DNA of 64,000 bases from Pseudobdellovibrio sp043740435. GTDB taxonomy: Bacteria > Bdellovibrionota > Bdellovibrionia > Bdellovibrionales > Bdellovibrionaceae. Positions 1 to 8,411 of this stretch are shown here, piece by piece (position 1 is the first letter of the stretch; each line of letters opens with the position of its first letter). The notes below the pieces were generated by a model. That model did no database searches, was not told where the DNA came from, and was given only the letters and a program-made list of their open reading frames with translations. The position numbers and the translations under genes are program-made. The stretch covers positions 1 to 64,000 of the forward strand of contig JAYUCH010000066.1 in the NCBI GenBank assembly GCA_043740435.1, in the 5' to 3' direction.

Positions 1-283
1 CGTTAAACAAAGGACCTAAATTTTTCGTGCCATCAATAAATTCAACTTGATCAAGTAACCTTGCGCAGGCATCAGGTCCGCTTATTTTTTTACTGTAAAC
101 GTTGTCAGCTAATGTTTTTCCCAGACTGGCAGTTCGCGGAACGACAGCTTTTAATAATTTGAAATAACAACGGCTAAAGATTTCAACATCAGATAATTTT
201 GTCTGAGCCATTAACGGAGTTGAATATAACAAAGCAGATACACTGAAATAGCTAACCACCAATAGTTTAGATGATTTAATCAT
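1..283 (-). CDS. Exported protein of unknown function, partial (3' end outside window)
   Basis: Reading the minus strand from an ATG at 283 gives 94 codons that run off the left edge. The first ~25 residues form a Sec signal peptide (basic start, hydrophobic core, cleavage after LMA). The mature part begins near AQTKLSD and contains RCYFKL and a later Cys in PDACARLL. A purine-rich GGGGGAT lies about six bases before the ATG and should serve as ribosome binding site. I do not recognise the family. It is probably a periplasmic or outer-membrane protein. Genes downstream lie outside the window, so no operon can be judged. Confidence 0.65.
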   Translation of the reverse strand, partial: MIKSSKLLVVSYFSVSALLYSTPLMAQTKLSDVEIFSRCYFKLLKAVVPRTASLGKTLADNVYSKKISGPDACARLLDQVEFIDGTKNLGPLFN

Positions 284-377
284 TTGTTATCCCCCACCCT
301 TAGCTTATCTGGTTCGGAGATTCTTCAGTGAAAAAAGAGGCGTAATATTATAATAAAACAAACTTTTAAAAAAAATC

Positions 378-1055
378 TTAGAAAGTGTATCCAAATAAGA
401 CAGTCCACCCTGGAGTCGACAGGGATTGCTCGGCCACAAAAAGAGTTTGTTGAAAAAACCACTTTTCAGACAACATCCAACCCAGTTTTAACTGGGCTAA
501 TAATTGCGCGGTCTTTAAATATTGAAAGTTGTAACTGGTAACAATTGAAGTGGGTGGAACCAGTTTTAAATTGGAGTACATCACTCCGGAACTTAATCCC
601 ACCCAAACATTATCTGTGGGATAAAATTGCAACCCTGCATCCAACAAGAACGGAGTCATTAAATCAATTTTATTTTTATAAACAATGTTAGTTCCTTCAG
701 ACTGGGCCTGGCCGCCAAGGAATAAGCCTTGAATACCAAAATGATAACCTAAACTTTTTTTAGAGTAAGATATTTCATAGCCCAAAGCTAGGCCAGTGTA
801 TTCTGTCACCACATTAGCCGAGCGACCATCAGAGGTTTGCAGTAGTATTTGTTCGCCCCAAGTTACAGCTCCTAACGATAATCGATTAACGGATTTCGAA
901 GCCGCATTTTTCTTATTCGTTTGGTTTAGTTTATTTTCAGTCGTATTACTTTCAACCTTTTCAACTGCCGCAGTTTCTTCGGCCAAAATATTTTTTGGCA
1001 ACAGAAAAAAAACTAGACTTATAATGATAAATTTATTTGTGATTGTATTGACCAT
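378..1055 (-). CDS. Exported protein, probable small outer-membrane beta-barrel
   Basis: The 225-residue product has an N-terminal signal peptide (hydrophobic residues 8-24, cleavage near ILAEE). After a polar Asn/Lys-rich linker there are alternating aromatic/hydrophobic strands, and it ends in GYTF with a terminal Phe. That ending is typical of Gram-negative outer-membrane barrels. The start overlaps the end of the upstream CXXCH gene by 37 bases in another frame, so the two are probably cotranscribed and translationally coupled. No catalytic motif is visible and no named family is assigned. The fold is inferred from strand pattern and C-terminus only. Confidence 0.65.
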   Translation of the reverse strand: MVNTITNKFIIISLVFFLLPKNILAEETAAVEKVESNTTENKLNQTNKKNAASKSVNRLSLGAVTWGEQILLQTSDGRSANVVTEYTGLALGYEISYSKKSLGYHFGIQGLFLGGQAQSEGTNIVYKNKIDLMTPFLLDAGLQFYPTDNVWVGLSSGVMYSNLKLVPPTSIVTSYNFQYLKTAQLLAQLKLGWMLSEKWFFQQTLFVAEQSLSTPGWTVLFGYTF

Positions 1056-2182
1056 TGATCCTTTACCGCCTCTGTAGCGCCATTGGTTTTTTGATTAATT
1101 GCTGAAAGTCTAAATTCTATTTTTTGTATCGGAAAAACTAAAAAACCAATATCCCACCGGGTATTTGTCGGTGCATCTGAATCTGACAAATTTTTTGCAA
1201 ATTCCAAACTGGATAATAAAAAATAACCACGCACTAAATTTAAACTGTTCTGGGTGAATAAATAATAACTGTTCGTCGTGAGTGGACTACCCGTTAGATT
1301 TTTTTCAGTTCGGTAACCGACTTCCGTCAAAAGGGCGTTACCATGTCCAAATCCCATCTTGTTATGCACACTAATAATATTTTGCGCTAAATCGTCTTTT
1401 TTTTCTGACAATAAACTAAATCCGTAAGCATGGGTAAGACCCCATTTTTTATCTAACATGAAACTGCCGCCGCGACGGCGTTCGGGTTCTGACAGATGAA
1501 CGTTCCCAATCCAGTATTGTAAAAAAAGATCTTCATCCGCGCGTGCCCATTGAATCAAAGCCGCATGGACTTGGTCATTTTGTCCTAAACTCAAGGCGGC
1601 TCGGTTAACCGCTGTGTGATTCACAGTCTTAATGCCGAAAACTTTATCCATGAAGCCTATGTCAAACCAAAATTCTTTACTTAATTTAGCTTTCAAAAAA
1701 TATTCGCGCATATACAAATAAGATTTGGGTTGAATAACTTTATTGGGTAACAATGCTCTAGGATTTTCAACATAACCCAAAGTCGTGATCAAGCCGAGCG
1801 TATGATTTTTATTAGCAAATAAATTGAAATTCAGTTCGTCTTGCATGTTGTAATAAAGTTTTCGACTTTGCTCAGATCCTGGCGATTTTTCAACAGCCAG
1901 GGCACGGTATTTTAACCCCAAACGAATCCACCACGGAAGTTCTGTTTTAAATAAAAAATTTGAAATTTCGGCTTGCCCGTCGTCATTAATCCATTTGGAA
2001 ACGGGGTTTGCTGCAATCTCAGAGGCTAAAACGCCCCGACCATAATCTGTGATTGCGCCGCCACCACTTCCACTTTCGTGACACGTCAAACAACTGCGAT
2101 AGCCAAAGCCAATAAAATCCGGGTAAGCATAAGCTTTCACAGAGAATACGGACAATAATATAATAAACATGTTAAAGCGCAC
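1019..2182 (-). CDS. Exported protein with N-terminal CXXCH haem motif and probable beta-barrel
   Basis: This 387-residue protein begins with a signal peptide (about 20 residues, cleavage after KAYA). The mature N-terminus YPDFIGFGYRSCLTCH holds one CXXCH motif, the signature for covalent c-type haem. A Gly/Ser-rich turn follows, then some 300 residues of amphipathic strands ending in NLSL, which suggests an outer-membrane barrel. No distal Met or His ligand is obvious. A haem-bearing barrel could take part in electron transfer at the outer membrane, but that is inference. The start is a GTG at 2182; an ATG four codons later is equally possible because neither has a clear ribosome binding site. 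It heads a two-gene unit with the barrel-like gene downstream. Confidence 0.7.
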   Translation of the reverse strand: MRFNMFIILLSVFSVKAYAYPDFIGFGYRSCLTCHESGSGGGAITDYGRGVLASEIAANPVSKWINDDGQAEISNFLFKTELPWWIRLGLKYRALAVEKSPGSEQSRKLYYNMQDELNFNLFANKNHTLGLITTLGYVENPRALLPNKVIQPKSYLYMREYFLKAKLSKEFWFDIGFMDKVFGIKTVNHTAVNRAALSLGQNDQVHAALIQWARADEDLFLQYWIGNVHLSEPERRRGGSFMLDKKWGLTHAYGFSLLSEKKDDLAQNIISVHNKMGFGHGNALLTEVGYRTEKNLTGSPLTTNSYYLFTQNSLNLVRGYFLLSSLEFAKNLSDSDAPTNTRWDIGFLVFPIQKIEFRLSAINQKTNGATEAVKDQWSIQSQINLSL

Positions 2183-2329
2183 GATTGATATATTTACTTA
2201 TAAATTGAAATGAAGAAAGAAAATTAGTTATTTGACATCGTGATTTCGCTTGGTCAACGCAGATGGTCTATTGGCATAACCTATGCTTATTAAAATTTCA
2301 AAACCTTACGCACCAGAAAAGGAATTAAT

Positions 2330-2950
2330 ATGTTTGAAAAAAAATTGGACGGAATAAAAGTAGCCCTTATTTCAACGAATGGTTTTGAATTCGACGAATT
2401 AACGAAGCCTAAAAAAGCACTGGAAGAAGCCGGAGCGAACGTTGTTCTTGTTTCCCCTGAATCGGGTCAAATAAAAGGTTGGTCCAACGGAAACTGGGCG
2501 GGGTCCATCGGAGTTGATATGAATCTGACCGAGGCTGCAAGTATTGATTTTGATGCGTTACTGATTCCAGGCGGAGTCATTAATCCAGATCAATTGCGCA
2601 TGAATCCGAATGCGGTTTCATTTGTTAAATCATTTTTAGAAAAGGGTAAACCCATCGCAGCGATATGCCACGGACCCCAAGTGCTGATTGAAACAGGAAT
2701 GCTTCAAAACCGAAAAATGACTTCGTGGCCATCGCTCAAAACAGATTTAACTAATGCGGGCGCTATTTGGACCGATGAAGAAGTTGTTTCTGATCATGGT
2801 TTAGTAACTAGCCGCAAGCCCGCAGATATTCCAGCCTTTAATAAAAAAATGATCGAAGAATTTGCGGAAGGAATTCACGAAAGCCCAGACAAAAATTCAA
2901 ACAATAAACTTGGTACAGCCAATTTTTCAGAAATAGAAAATTCCTTTTAA
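2330..2950 (+). CDS. DJ-1/PfpI family class I glutamine amidotransferase-like protein (YhbO/general stress type)
   Basis: The 206-residue protein covers the whole DJ-1/PfpI domain. It has KVALISTNGFEFDEL at the N-terminus, the LIPGGV loop, and the nucleophile elbow AICHGPQ with Cys113. SRKPADIPAFN near the C-terminus is typical of PfpI/YhbO proteins. Members are cytoplasmic and have been described as proteases, glyoxalases or protein deglycases linked to oxidative and carbonyl stress. The actual activity here cannot be read from sequence. The 25-residue Asn/Ser-rich tail after the domain is longer than usual. AAAAGGAATTAAT precedes the ATG as ribosome binding site. It is convergent with pstB eight bases away and divergent from the CXXCH gene. 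Confidence 0.9.
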   Translation: MFEKKLDGIKVALISTNGFEFDELTKPKKALEEAGANVVLVSPESGQIKGWSNGNWAGSIGVDMNLTEAASIDFDALLIPGGVINPDQLRMNPNAVSFVKSFLEKGKPIAAICHGPQVLIETGMLQNRKMTSWPSLKTDLTNAGAIWTDEEVVSDHGLVTSRKPADIPAFNKKMIEEFAEGIHESPDKNSNNKLGTANFSEIENSF

Positions 2951-2958
2951 ACTTTGTG

Positions 2959-3717
2959 CTAACCCCGGATACCTTGAAAATAAGAGGCCGTAAGGGCCTC
3001 TTTAGGTTTTTCGAAAATTTCTGGTGCTGGTCCAAATTCTATCAACTTCCCAGCGCCATCTTGATTCCAAAAAAATGCCACATAATCAGCAATGCGCCTA
3101 GCCTGCGCTAAGTTATGAGTTACGATAACTATGGTATACAAACCTTTCAAACTTGAAATCAGATCCTCAACGATGCCACTTGCAATTGGGTCCAATGCAC
3201 TGCAGGGCTCGTCCATCAAAAGAACTTCAGGTTCAAGGGCTAAAGCGCGCGCAATACACAAACGTTGCTGTTGCCCACCTGAAAGATTATGCGCCGAAGA
3301 ATTCAAACGATCCTTGACCTCTTGCCACAAACCAACTTCGCGTAAAACTTTTTCGATTTTTTGATCTTGGGTTTTACGATCTTTCATGCCGTGCTCTGAA
3401 AGCGCTAAAGAAATATTTTTTCGAATCGAAAATGGAAAAGGATTTGGTTTTTGAAAAATCATGCCGATTCGTTTTCTTAGAGTAATGCTGTTATCAGAAC
3501 TATCTACAATATTTGTTGAATCTATTTCAACTCGTCCAATAACTTCACACTGAGGTATCATTTCAACCAATTTATTTAAACACATTAGAAAACTAGTTTT
3601 ACCACAACCGGAAGGACCAACGATGGCCGTCACCAGGCCCGGATGGATGGGTAAACAAATATCTCGAAATGCATATTTTTTATCGTACTTCATCGACAAA
3701 TTCTGTATTTGAATCAT
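2959..3717 (-). CDS. pstB: Phosphate ABC transporter ATP-binding protein PstB
   Basis: This is the cytoplasmic ATPase of the high-affinity phosphate importer. The 252 residues show Walker A GPSGCGKTS, the Q-loop in FQKPNPFP (a PstB hallmark), signature LSGGQQQR, Walker B LLMDEPCSALDP and the switch His in VTHN. Length matches the family. The ATG overlaps the pstA stop as ATGA, so translation should be coupled. It is the last gene of the arsR-pstSCAB operon. No phoU follows, although pstB and phoU are usually adjacent; instead the operon meets a convergent PfpI gene. Confidence 0.96.
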   Translation of the reverse strand: MIQIQNLSMKYDKKYAFRDICLPIHPGLVTAIVGPSGCGKTSFLMCLNKLVEMIPQCEVIGRVEIDSTNIVDSSDNSITLRKRIGMIFQKPNPFPFSIRKNISLALSEHGMKDRKTQDQKIEKVLREVGLWQEVKDRLNSSAHNLSGGQQQRLCIARALALEPEVLLMDEPCSALDPIASGIVEDLISSLKGLYTIVIVTHNLAQARRIADYVAFFWNQDGAGKLIEFGPAPEIFEKPKEALTASYFQGIRG

Positions 3718-4571
3718 AGTTCTTTAACTTTCCGGGTTAAAAAAATGTTCGTCAATAGCATGGCTAGGGAATTAATTAAAAACAAAGCCAGCATAATCAC
3801 AAAAATAGATTTGTAGGCATTGGGTTCGCCGCCAGGAACATTCATCGAAAGATCATAAATGTGAACAGACAACGCCCGCCCTGAATCCATCAATGACGAA
3901 GGCATCCGGTCCACGTAACCACTCGTAAAAATCAATGCTGCCGTTTCAGCAAGTGCGCGGCCTATACCTAAGATCAACCCCACAGTAACAGCAGGTGCAG
4001 CATACGGAAGTGTGATTTGAAACAGCATCGTTGATTTCGAAAGCGCTAAGGCCGATCCAGATAATTTATAATGCTCGGGCACCGACCTTAGCCCAATTTC
4101 AACCGAGCGTACTAATATCGGAAGCACCATCAACGACAATGTCAGCCCCCCGGACAGAATCGAAAAGCCAAGGCCCCAGTATTTACAAAAAAGGGCATTA
4201 CCGAATAAACCGAAAACAATCGATGGTACCCCGGCAAGAATATCTAAACTGCGTCTGATTTGGCGGCCCATCCAATTTTTTTGAATCGTAAATTCTGATA
4301 AATAAACGGCTGTAGCCACACCCAGCGGAACGGATACAGCTAAACAGATTAACAAAATCAAAAGCGTGGATGTTAGAATCGGAAATACACCACCGCCCCG
4401 TCCAGAATTCAAAGGCTCGGTAAAAATAAAATCCCAACGGATTGATTTAAATCCAGGTCCAACCATTTTGAACAGTAATAACAAAATACCAAAAAAAATA
4501 ATGCTACAGAGGAACCAGATGCCGGCAGTAATCAATCGTTCAGGCAAAGTTGTCGAGGATTTAATTTTCAT
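3714..4571 (-). CDS. pstA: Phosphate ABC transporter permease PstA
   Basis: This is an inner-membrane permease subunit that pairs with PstC. It has about six hydrophobic segments, an N-terminal TM around residues 12-40, and the binding-protein-dependent transport loop near GRALAETAALIFTSG (the EAA-type loop contacting PstB). I place the start at the ATG at 4571. A TTG at 4586 in the same frame would add five residues but has no ribosome binding site. The gene overlaps pstC by a few bases and pstB by four, as expected of a tightly coupled operon. Confidence 0.93.
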   Translation of the reverse strand: MKIKSSTTLPERLITAGIWFLCSIIFFGILLLLFKMVGPGFKSIRWDFIFTEPLNSGRGGGVFPILTSTLLILLICLAVSVPLGVATAVYLSEFTIQKNWMGRQIRRSLDILAGVPSIVFGLFGNALFCKYWGLGFSILSGGLTLSLMVLPILVRSVEIGLRSVPEHYKLSGSALALSKSTMLFQITLPYAAPAVTVGLILGIGRALAETAALIFTSGYVDRMPSSLMDSGRALSVHIYDLSMNVPGGEPNAYKSIFVIMLALFLINSLAMLLTNIFLTRKVKEL

Positions 4572-5433
4572 GGGATCCGCGTTCAAAATAATCAGCTAGG
4601 CTCATCAGTGTAATCACCAAAAGCATCAACACCAGTCCACTTACAAAAAGTGCTGATCGGTGATTCCCCACCGCATAAGCCATTTCTAGCGCCATGTTGG
4701 CAGTTAACGTTCGCACTGGATCAAAAATACTTTTCGGAATTTGTACAACATTTCCAGCCACCATTAAAATAGCCATAGTTTCACCGAGGGCGCGGCCAAC
4801 TTGCAAAATCAAACCCGAAAAAAGTGGGCGCCAGGTCGCCGGCAAAATAAGTCGAAAAATAGTTCCTGATCTTGAAATTCCTAAAGCGCTTGCTGCTTGC
4901 AACTGTAAACTTGGAAAACTTTTAAACACGGAATCGGCAGATAAAGCCATTGTCGGCAAAATCATTAACGAGATAATTAAAATACCTGATAGAAGACTAG
5001 CTCCTGGGGGACTTATTTCATCCACCCAAGGAACTAAAACAACTAAACCCCAGAAACCAAAAACAACCGAAGGAATACCAGACAAAAGCTCGATCAATCG
5101 GGTAAAAAGCCAAGCCAAACTTGGCGGAGCATAGTAATTACAAAAAATAGCAACGACTATCCCCAATGGTGCCGCCAGAAGAATTGCACCCAGTGCGGAA
5201 AATACGCTGGCGAACAGCATCGGTGACAAATTAAATAAATTTTCTACGGGATACCAAGCACGGTCGTTAAAAAAAGAATACAGCCCTGAAAAGCGCAGGG
5301 CTGGTAAAGACTCCAACAGAATGAAAAGCACGATCAACAAAGAAAATGTTCCTGTTATCAAGGCCAAAGCCTTAAATAACAGGACTAAATATTTATCATT
5401 TCGTTGCTGGGACAAAGTATTGCTGCTTAACAA
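4561..5433 (-). CDS. pstC: Phosphate ABC transporter permease PstC
   Basis: This is an inner-membrane permease subunit of 290 residues with six predicted TM segments. It carries the conserved loop LQVGRALGETMAILMVAGN, diagnostic of PstC, and SGIPSVVFGFWG earlier in the chain. The start is a TTG at 5433 preceded by GAGGTG at ideal spacing. It lies inside the end of pstS, giving a 38-base overlap. The N-terminus is short compared with enterobacterial PstC, but the whole permease domain is present. The gene is cotranscribed between pstS and pstA. Confidence 0.94.
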   Translation of the reverse strand: MLSSNTLSQQRNDKYLVLLFKALALITGTFSLLIVLFILLESLPALRFSGLYSFFNDRAWYPVENLFNLSPMLFASVFSALGAILLAAPLGIVVAIFCNYYAPPSLAWLFTRLIELLSGIPSVVFGFWGLVVLVPWVDEISPPGASLLSGILIISLMILPTMALSADSVFKSFPSLQLQAASALGISRSGTIFRLILPATWRPLFSGLILQVGRALGETMAILMVAGNVVQIPKSIFDPVRTLTANMALEMAYAVGNHRSALFVSGLVLMLLVITLMSLADYFERGSHEN

Positions 5434-6223
5434 GTTCAGTCACCTCAGACGATTGAGCAAATTCGATAAACTTTTTCTTCAGACCAGTCACTTCACCTTT
5501 AGTAACCAAGTTTAAAACTCGTGATAACGGAAATGTGCCATTCTTAATATTTTCAGTTGTGGCTGCAATATTAGAACTTGGTAAAATTTTAATTGCTGTT
5601 CCACTTGAAGCATTAAATTCTGCGGTTCCAACAGAAACATATCCGATGGCATTGGCACTGCCAGAAACTGTTTTTATTCCTTGTTCGTTATCGCCGATAA
5701 CTACGCCGGCTTTTATATCACTATTTTTCAGTTTATAATAATTTAGGAAAAGTTCTAACGTAGAACGTCCTTCGGCTTTGTTCACAACCGTAATCGGAGC
5801 ATCAGATCCGCCCACTTCTTTCCAGTTTTTTATTTTTCCCAAATAGATATCAATGATTTGCGTATCTGATAACTGCGTCACTTTATTTTTTTTGTTTAAA
5901 ATAATACAAATTCCGTCTTTAGCGATCATATAGCCCGTTAAATCTGCTTCATCTGTTTTAAGGGCTCGGGACACCATGCCGATATCAGCAGATCCTTGCC
6001 TTGCATCAGCAATACCCCGAGATGACCCGCCGGATTGAACATCAACGCGAACACCAGGATTTTTTTTCTCGAAAGCCTTAGCTATTTCTAAAGCCAGCGG
6101 TGCAATTGTGCTGGATCCGGTTAATGTCAACTTCTGTTCCGCCGCAAAACTTTTTGCTGAAAAGCTGACTGCCAACAGCAACCCCACTAAAGAACTTAAA
6201 TAATTTAACTTTCCAAACTTCAT
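5396..6223 (-). CDS. pstS: Phosphate-binding periplasmic protein PstS
   Basis: The 275-residue protein has a signal peptide (cleavage after SFAAE) followed by TLTGSSTIAPLA. The phosphate-binding loops SGGSSRGIADAR and the GRSTLE segment are typical of PstS-type binding proteins. Related binding proteins discriminate phosphate from arsenate only partly. An excellent ribosome binding site (AAGGAG, seven bases before the ATG) stands between it and arsR, so it may be the most strongly translated gene of the operon. It delivers phosphate to PstCAB. Confidence 0.94.
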   Translation of the reverse strand: MKFGKLNYLSSLVGLLLAVSFSAKSFAAEQKLTLTGSSTIAPLALEIAKAFEKKNPGVRVDVQSGGSSRGIADARQGSADIGMVSRALKTDEADLTGYMIAKDGICIILNKKNKVTQLSDTQIIDIYLGKIKNWKEVGGSDAPITVVNKAEGRSTLELFLNYYKLKNSDIKAGVVIGDNEQGIKTVSGSANAIGYVSVGTAEFNASSGTAIKILPSSNIAATTENIKNGTFPLSRVLNLVTKGEVTGLKKKFIEFAQSSEVTELVKQQYFVPATK

Positions 6224-6257
6224 CCGAATCTCCTTATGTTTTTTTAATCTTTATTTA

Positions 6258-6578
6258 TTAAAGACTTTTTTCTTTAAAGTTTAAACTGCAGCATCCTAAG
6301 TCGATCGTTTGCTTAGATGAACCTGCCGAGCTTGTTATTTCTGCAGACAATTTATACAGATTAAATTTACCCTGACGAATGACTTCCACGAGCCCCGCGT
6401 CCCGAAGGATTTTCAAATGGTGGGACAGTAAACTTTGATCAATTTTTATTTTCTTGTTGATTTCTGAAACTGTTTTACCTTGATCCTTTATTTCACGCAG
6501 AACCATCATCCGCGTTTCATCCGCTAAAACCTTAAGTTGAGTGACACAATTTTTTACGGCTACTTTCGTTGAATTCAA
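6258..6578 (-). CDS. ArsR/SmtB-family winged-helix repressor heading the pst operon
   Basis: The 106-residue protein has the ArsR winged-helix core. It includes LKVLADETRMMVLREI, the recognition segment DQSLLSHHLKILRDAGLVEV and the wing RQGKFNLYKL. The usual ELCVCDL thiol site in helix 3 is absent (it reads TVSEINKKIK). Cysteines sit instead at 11, 96 and 97. The C-terminal pair recalls arsenite sensors with C-terminal cysteines such as that of Acidithiobacillus ferrooxidans. The start is TTG at 6578, with AGAGGG at good spacing. Only 34 bases separate it from pstS. A perfect SmtB-type inverted repeat lies 24 bases upstream of its start, so it probably represses itself and pstSCAB. The inducer is unknown. 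Confidence 0.88.
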   Translation of the reverse strand: MNSTKVAVKNCVTQLKVLADETRMMVLREIKDQGKTVSEINKKIKIDQSLLSHHLKILRDAGLVEVIRQGKFNLYKLSAEITSSAGSSKQTIDLGCCSLNFKEKSL

Positions 6579-6601
6579 AATCGTTACCCTCTAAGAAAAA
6601 G

Positions 6602-6625
6602 TCATATGAATTTTCGTTCATATGA
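6602..6625. promoter_or_regulatory. ArsR/SmtB-type operator upstream of arsR-pstSCAB
   Basis: A perfect inverted repeat with arms TCATATGAA and TTCATATGA is separated by six bases. The core TGAA-N6-TTCA is the spacing of classic SmtB/ArsR operators. It sits 24-47 bases upstream of the TTG start of the ArsR gene, where it could block the promoter. I could not pick -35/-10 boxes with confidence. Confidence 0.75.
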
Positions 6626-7170
6626 ACTCAGATTTAAGTCAGTTGAAATGATACGAATATGCAAACCGCAGTTCAACAAATAAATTAAGCTTTTTTTACT
6701 CAACCTAAAAAGGTCCAGTCTGTATCGATTTGTTGCGCGCGAAAGCTTTAAATAACTAAGGGATTAAAATTAAATCAAAACGGCCCATGGGTTTTTATTT
6801 GTGGTGACAGAATCTTTAATTTCAAACATCACTGTGGCTTCTAACTGAGTTACGTGGATATTCATGACAAAACACTGCGCCTTGTGAATAACACTTCCTG
6901 ATAAAAAACAGAGTATCAGCTTTCAGCTTGGCCTAGACCTATCTAAGAACCTTATTCAGGAAAAAATAATTTTTTCTGTCTTTATTGATCAAAGAAATAG
7001 CAATAAATAATTTAATGTACAGTTTTGATACTCGTTAAGTATATGTAACTGTTCATATAATTTTATTAATATTATTTTTACTGATCAAACTATTGATCAA
7101 TTTAAATAAGCATGAGATTATATTTAAACACTGAAACGATGAACGTAACCCTTAAAAAGATGGAGGCCTT
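6626..7170. other. 545-bp AT-rich intergenic region with repeated TTGATCAA boxes
   Basis: No coding frame is convincing here between the divergent arsR and lipoprotein genes. TTGATCAA palindromes occur at 6985-6992 and 7093-7100, with the near copy CTGATCAA at 7081-7088, all on the side of the 7171 gene. The last two are spaced 12 bases apart. They could be operator sites for the downstream cluster, which contains its own TIGR02147-type regulator. This is pattern only. Confidence 0.35.
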
Positions 7171-7302
7171 GTGTTTAAGATTTTTATGATAGCCTTTGTG
7201 GCTGTTTTGTTTTTACAAAGTTGCGGGCAACAAGCTGCAACTCCTGCGACTTCAACTGATAATTCAACCATGCCCGGCACGATAGCCGCAGACGCACAAT
7301 AA
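7171..7302 (+). CDS. Small lipoprotein (43 aa) ending in ADAQ
   Basis: A GTG start with GGAGG six bases upstream opens a 43-residue frame. It contains a hydrophobic segment and the lipobox LQSC, giving a mature lipopeptide of about 26 residues rich in Thr/Ala and ending in IAADAQ. It should be lipidated by Lgt and cleaved by LspA. Function is unknown. The downstream exported-protein gene begins 12 bases later. A second small lipoprotein at 9362 in the same cluster ends in ISADAQ, so the two tails look related. Confidence 0.65.
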   Translation: MFKIFMIAFVAVLFLQSCGQQAATPATSTDNSTMPGTIAADAQ

Positions 7303-7314
7303 AAGGAGTATGAA

Positions 7315-8397
7315 ATGAAAAATAAACTATTAGTCCTAAGTGTTATCGCCGCTTCTGTTTCGATGCTTAATCTGTATAAACAACAGCCCGTAAAAGACGA
7401 ACTAATTCCTAAGTATACTTTGGGATTACCTTTCGCAGTCGGAAGCCTACCTGCAAACTGTGATGTTATAATTCAGGGCGCCGTTAAGGCCGAGCCTGCT
7501 TTTGGCACTTATGCCAATCATGTGTTGGACCACATTCACGGTCAATTTTACCGCTTTAATAAAATGGAAAGTGCTGATGTTGAAATGGTTTTTTGCCGCT
7601 TAGTTAATAACTTAGGAATGAATCCTGACTTAAGTAAGTTGCCTCAATCCATCAGCCGAACTTTTAATAATCATATCACCACGCTCGATGTAACAGTTCC
7701 AATAGAAGCCTTTGCAGTAAGCCTTGGTTATGTCGCGAAAGCAGATATCAAATTTGACGGCGTTACGTTCGTTAAATTGTGGTGGTCCGGAAATTCCGCG
7801 TCTTCTAAGGGGTATCTTATTCAAGATTCAAATCCTTACAACACAACCGGAGAAAAACATTTAAAATATGCGCAGTGGGATCGCACCTCGGCCGCACAAA
7901 CAGTAAAAATATTCTCGACTGCATTTAATACGTCTTATCTAACGAGCCCAAATTATGTAAACCCGGTTGATCCTTCAAAAGCTGGCGGTGACCGCGCCCA
8001 CTTTGGCCGTGCTAACTACAATACATCAACGAAGGCTGTATCCGTTCAAGCGATGGAAGTCCGCCAAGACCGCACCAACAACAACATTTTTTCTTGCTAC
8101 AAAATGCAGATCGCTGGAATCATCGGCGGAAGTATCAGTGGATATCGTCCAGCTGTGGGAACTCCAGATTCTCCGGCAGATACAAATAAAGATGGCACTC
8201 ACATTGATGGTGTGACTGGAATTGTTGACAGCGTTTCCACAGCTGATGGCACAGGTACACTGGTCGCTTCACCCGCAGCCCTTCCCCAACCTTTTGATTA
8301 CAGCTGCGCAGATATTAACAGCGCCGGCAGCAACGGAGCCTTTGCAGGAAATCATGTGAATTTTAGTCTTACACCAGCGAACGTCTTTCCAAACTAA
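7315..8397 (+). CDS. Exported protein of unknown function
   Basis: The 360-residue product has an N-terminal hydrophobic segment (residues 3-20), but no sharp signal peptidase I site is evident. Residues 49-340 contain four well spaced cysteines (NCDV, FCRL, SCYK, SCAD) and many Asn/Gly/Ser residues, as in secreted proteins. A DTNKDGTHIDG stretch near residue 290 resembles a calcium-binding Asp-rich loop. I do not recognise the family. An AAAAGGAG ribosome binding site precedes the ATG. It lies between a small lipoprotein and a TIGR02147 regulator, with 12-14 base gaps, so the group is almost certainly one operon. Confidence 0.75.
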   Translation: MKNKLLVLSVIAASVSMLNLYKQQPVKDELIPKYTLGLPFAVGSLPANCDVIIQGAVKAEPAFGTYANHVLDHIHGQFYRFNKMESADVEMVFCRLVNNLGMNPDLSKLPQSISRTFNNHITTLDVTVPIEAFAVSLGYVAKADIKFDGVTFVKLWWSGNSASSKGYLIQDSNPYNTTGEKHLKYAQWDRTSAAQTVKIFSTAFNTSYLTSPNYVNPVDPSKAGGDRAHFGRANYNTSTKAVSVQAMEVRQDRTNNNIFSCYKMQIAGIIGGSISGYRPAVGTPDSPADTNKDGTHIDGVTGIVDSVSTADGTGTLVASPAALPQPFDYSCADINSAGSNGAFAGNHVNFSLTPANVFPN

Positions 8398-8411
8398 TAC
8401 GAAAGAGATTC

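Noticed and set aside
796..1077. Plus-strand frame opposite the barrel gene
   Set aside because: It is an antisense shadow of the gene at 378-1055 with no start signal.
6626..6720. Pho box or PhoB site upstream of the pst operon
   Set aside because: No tandem 7-base direct repeats of PhoB type were found there.
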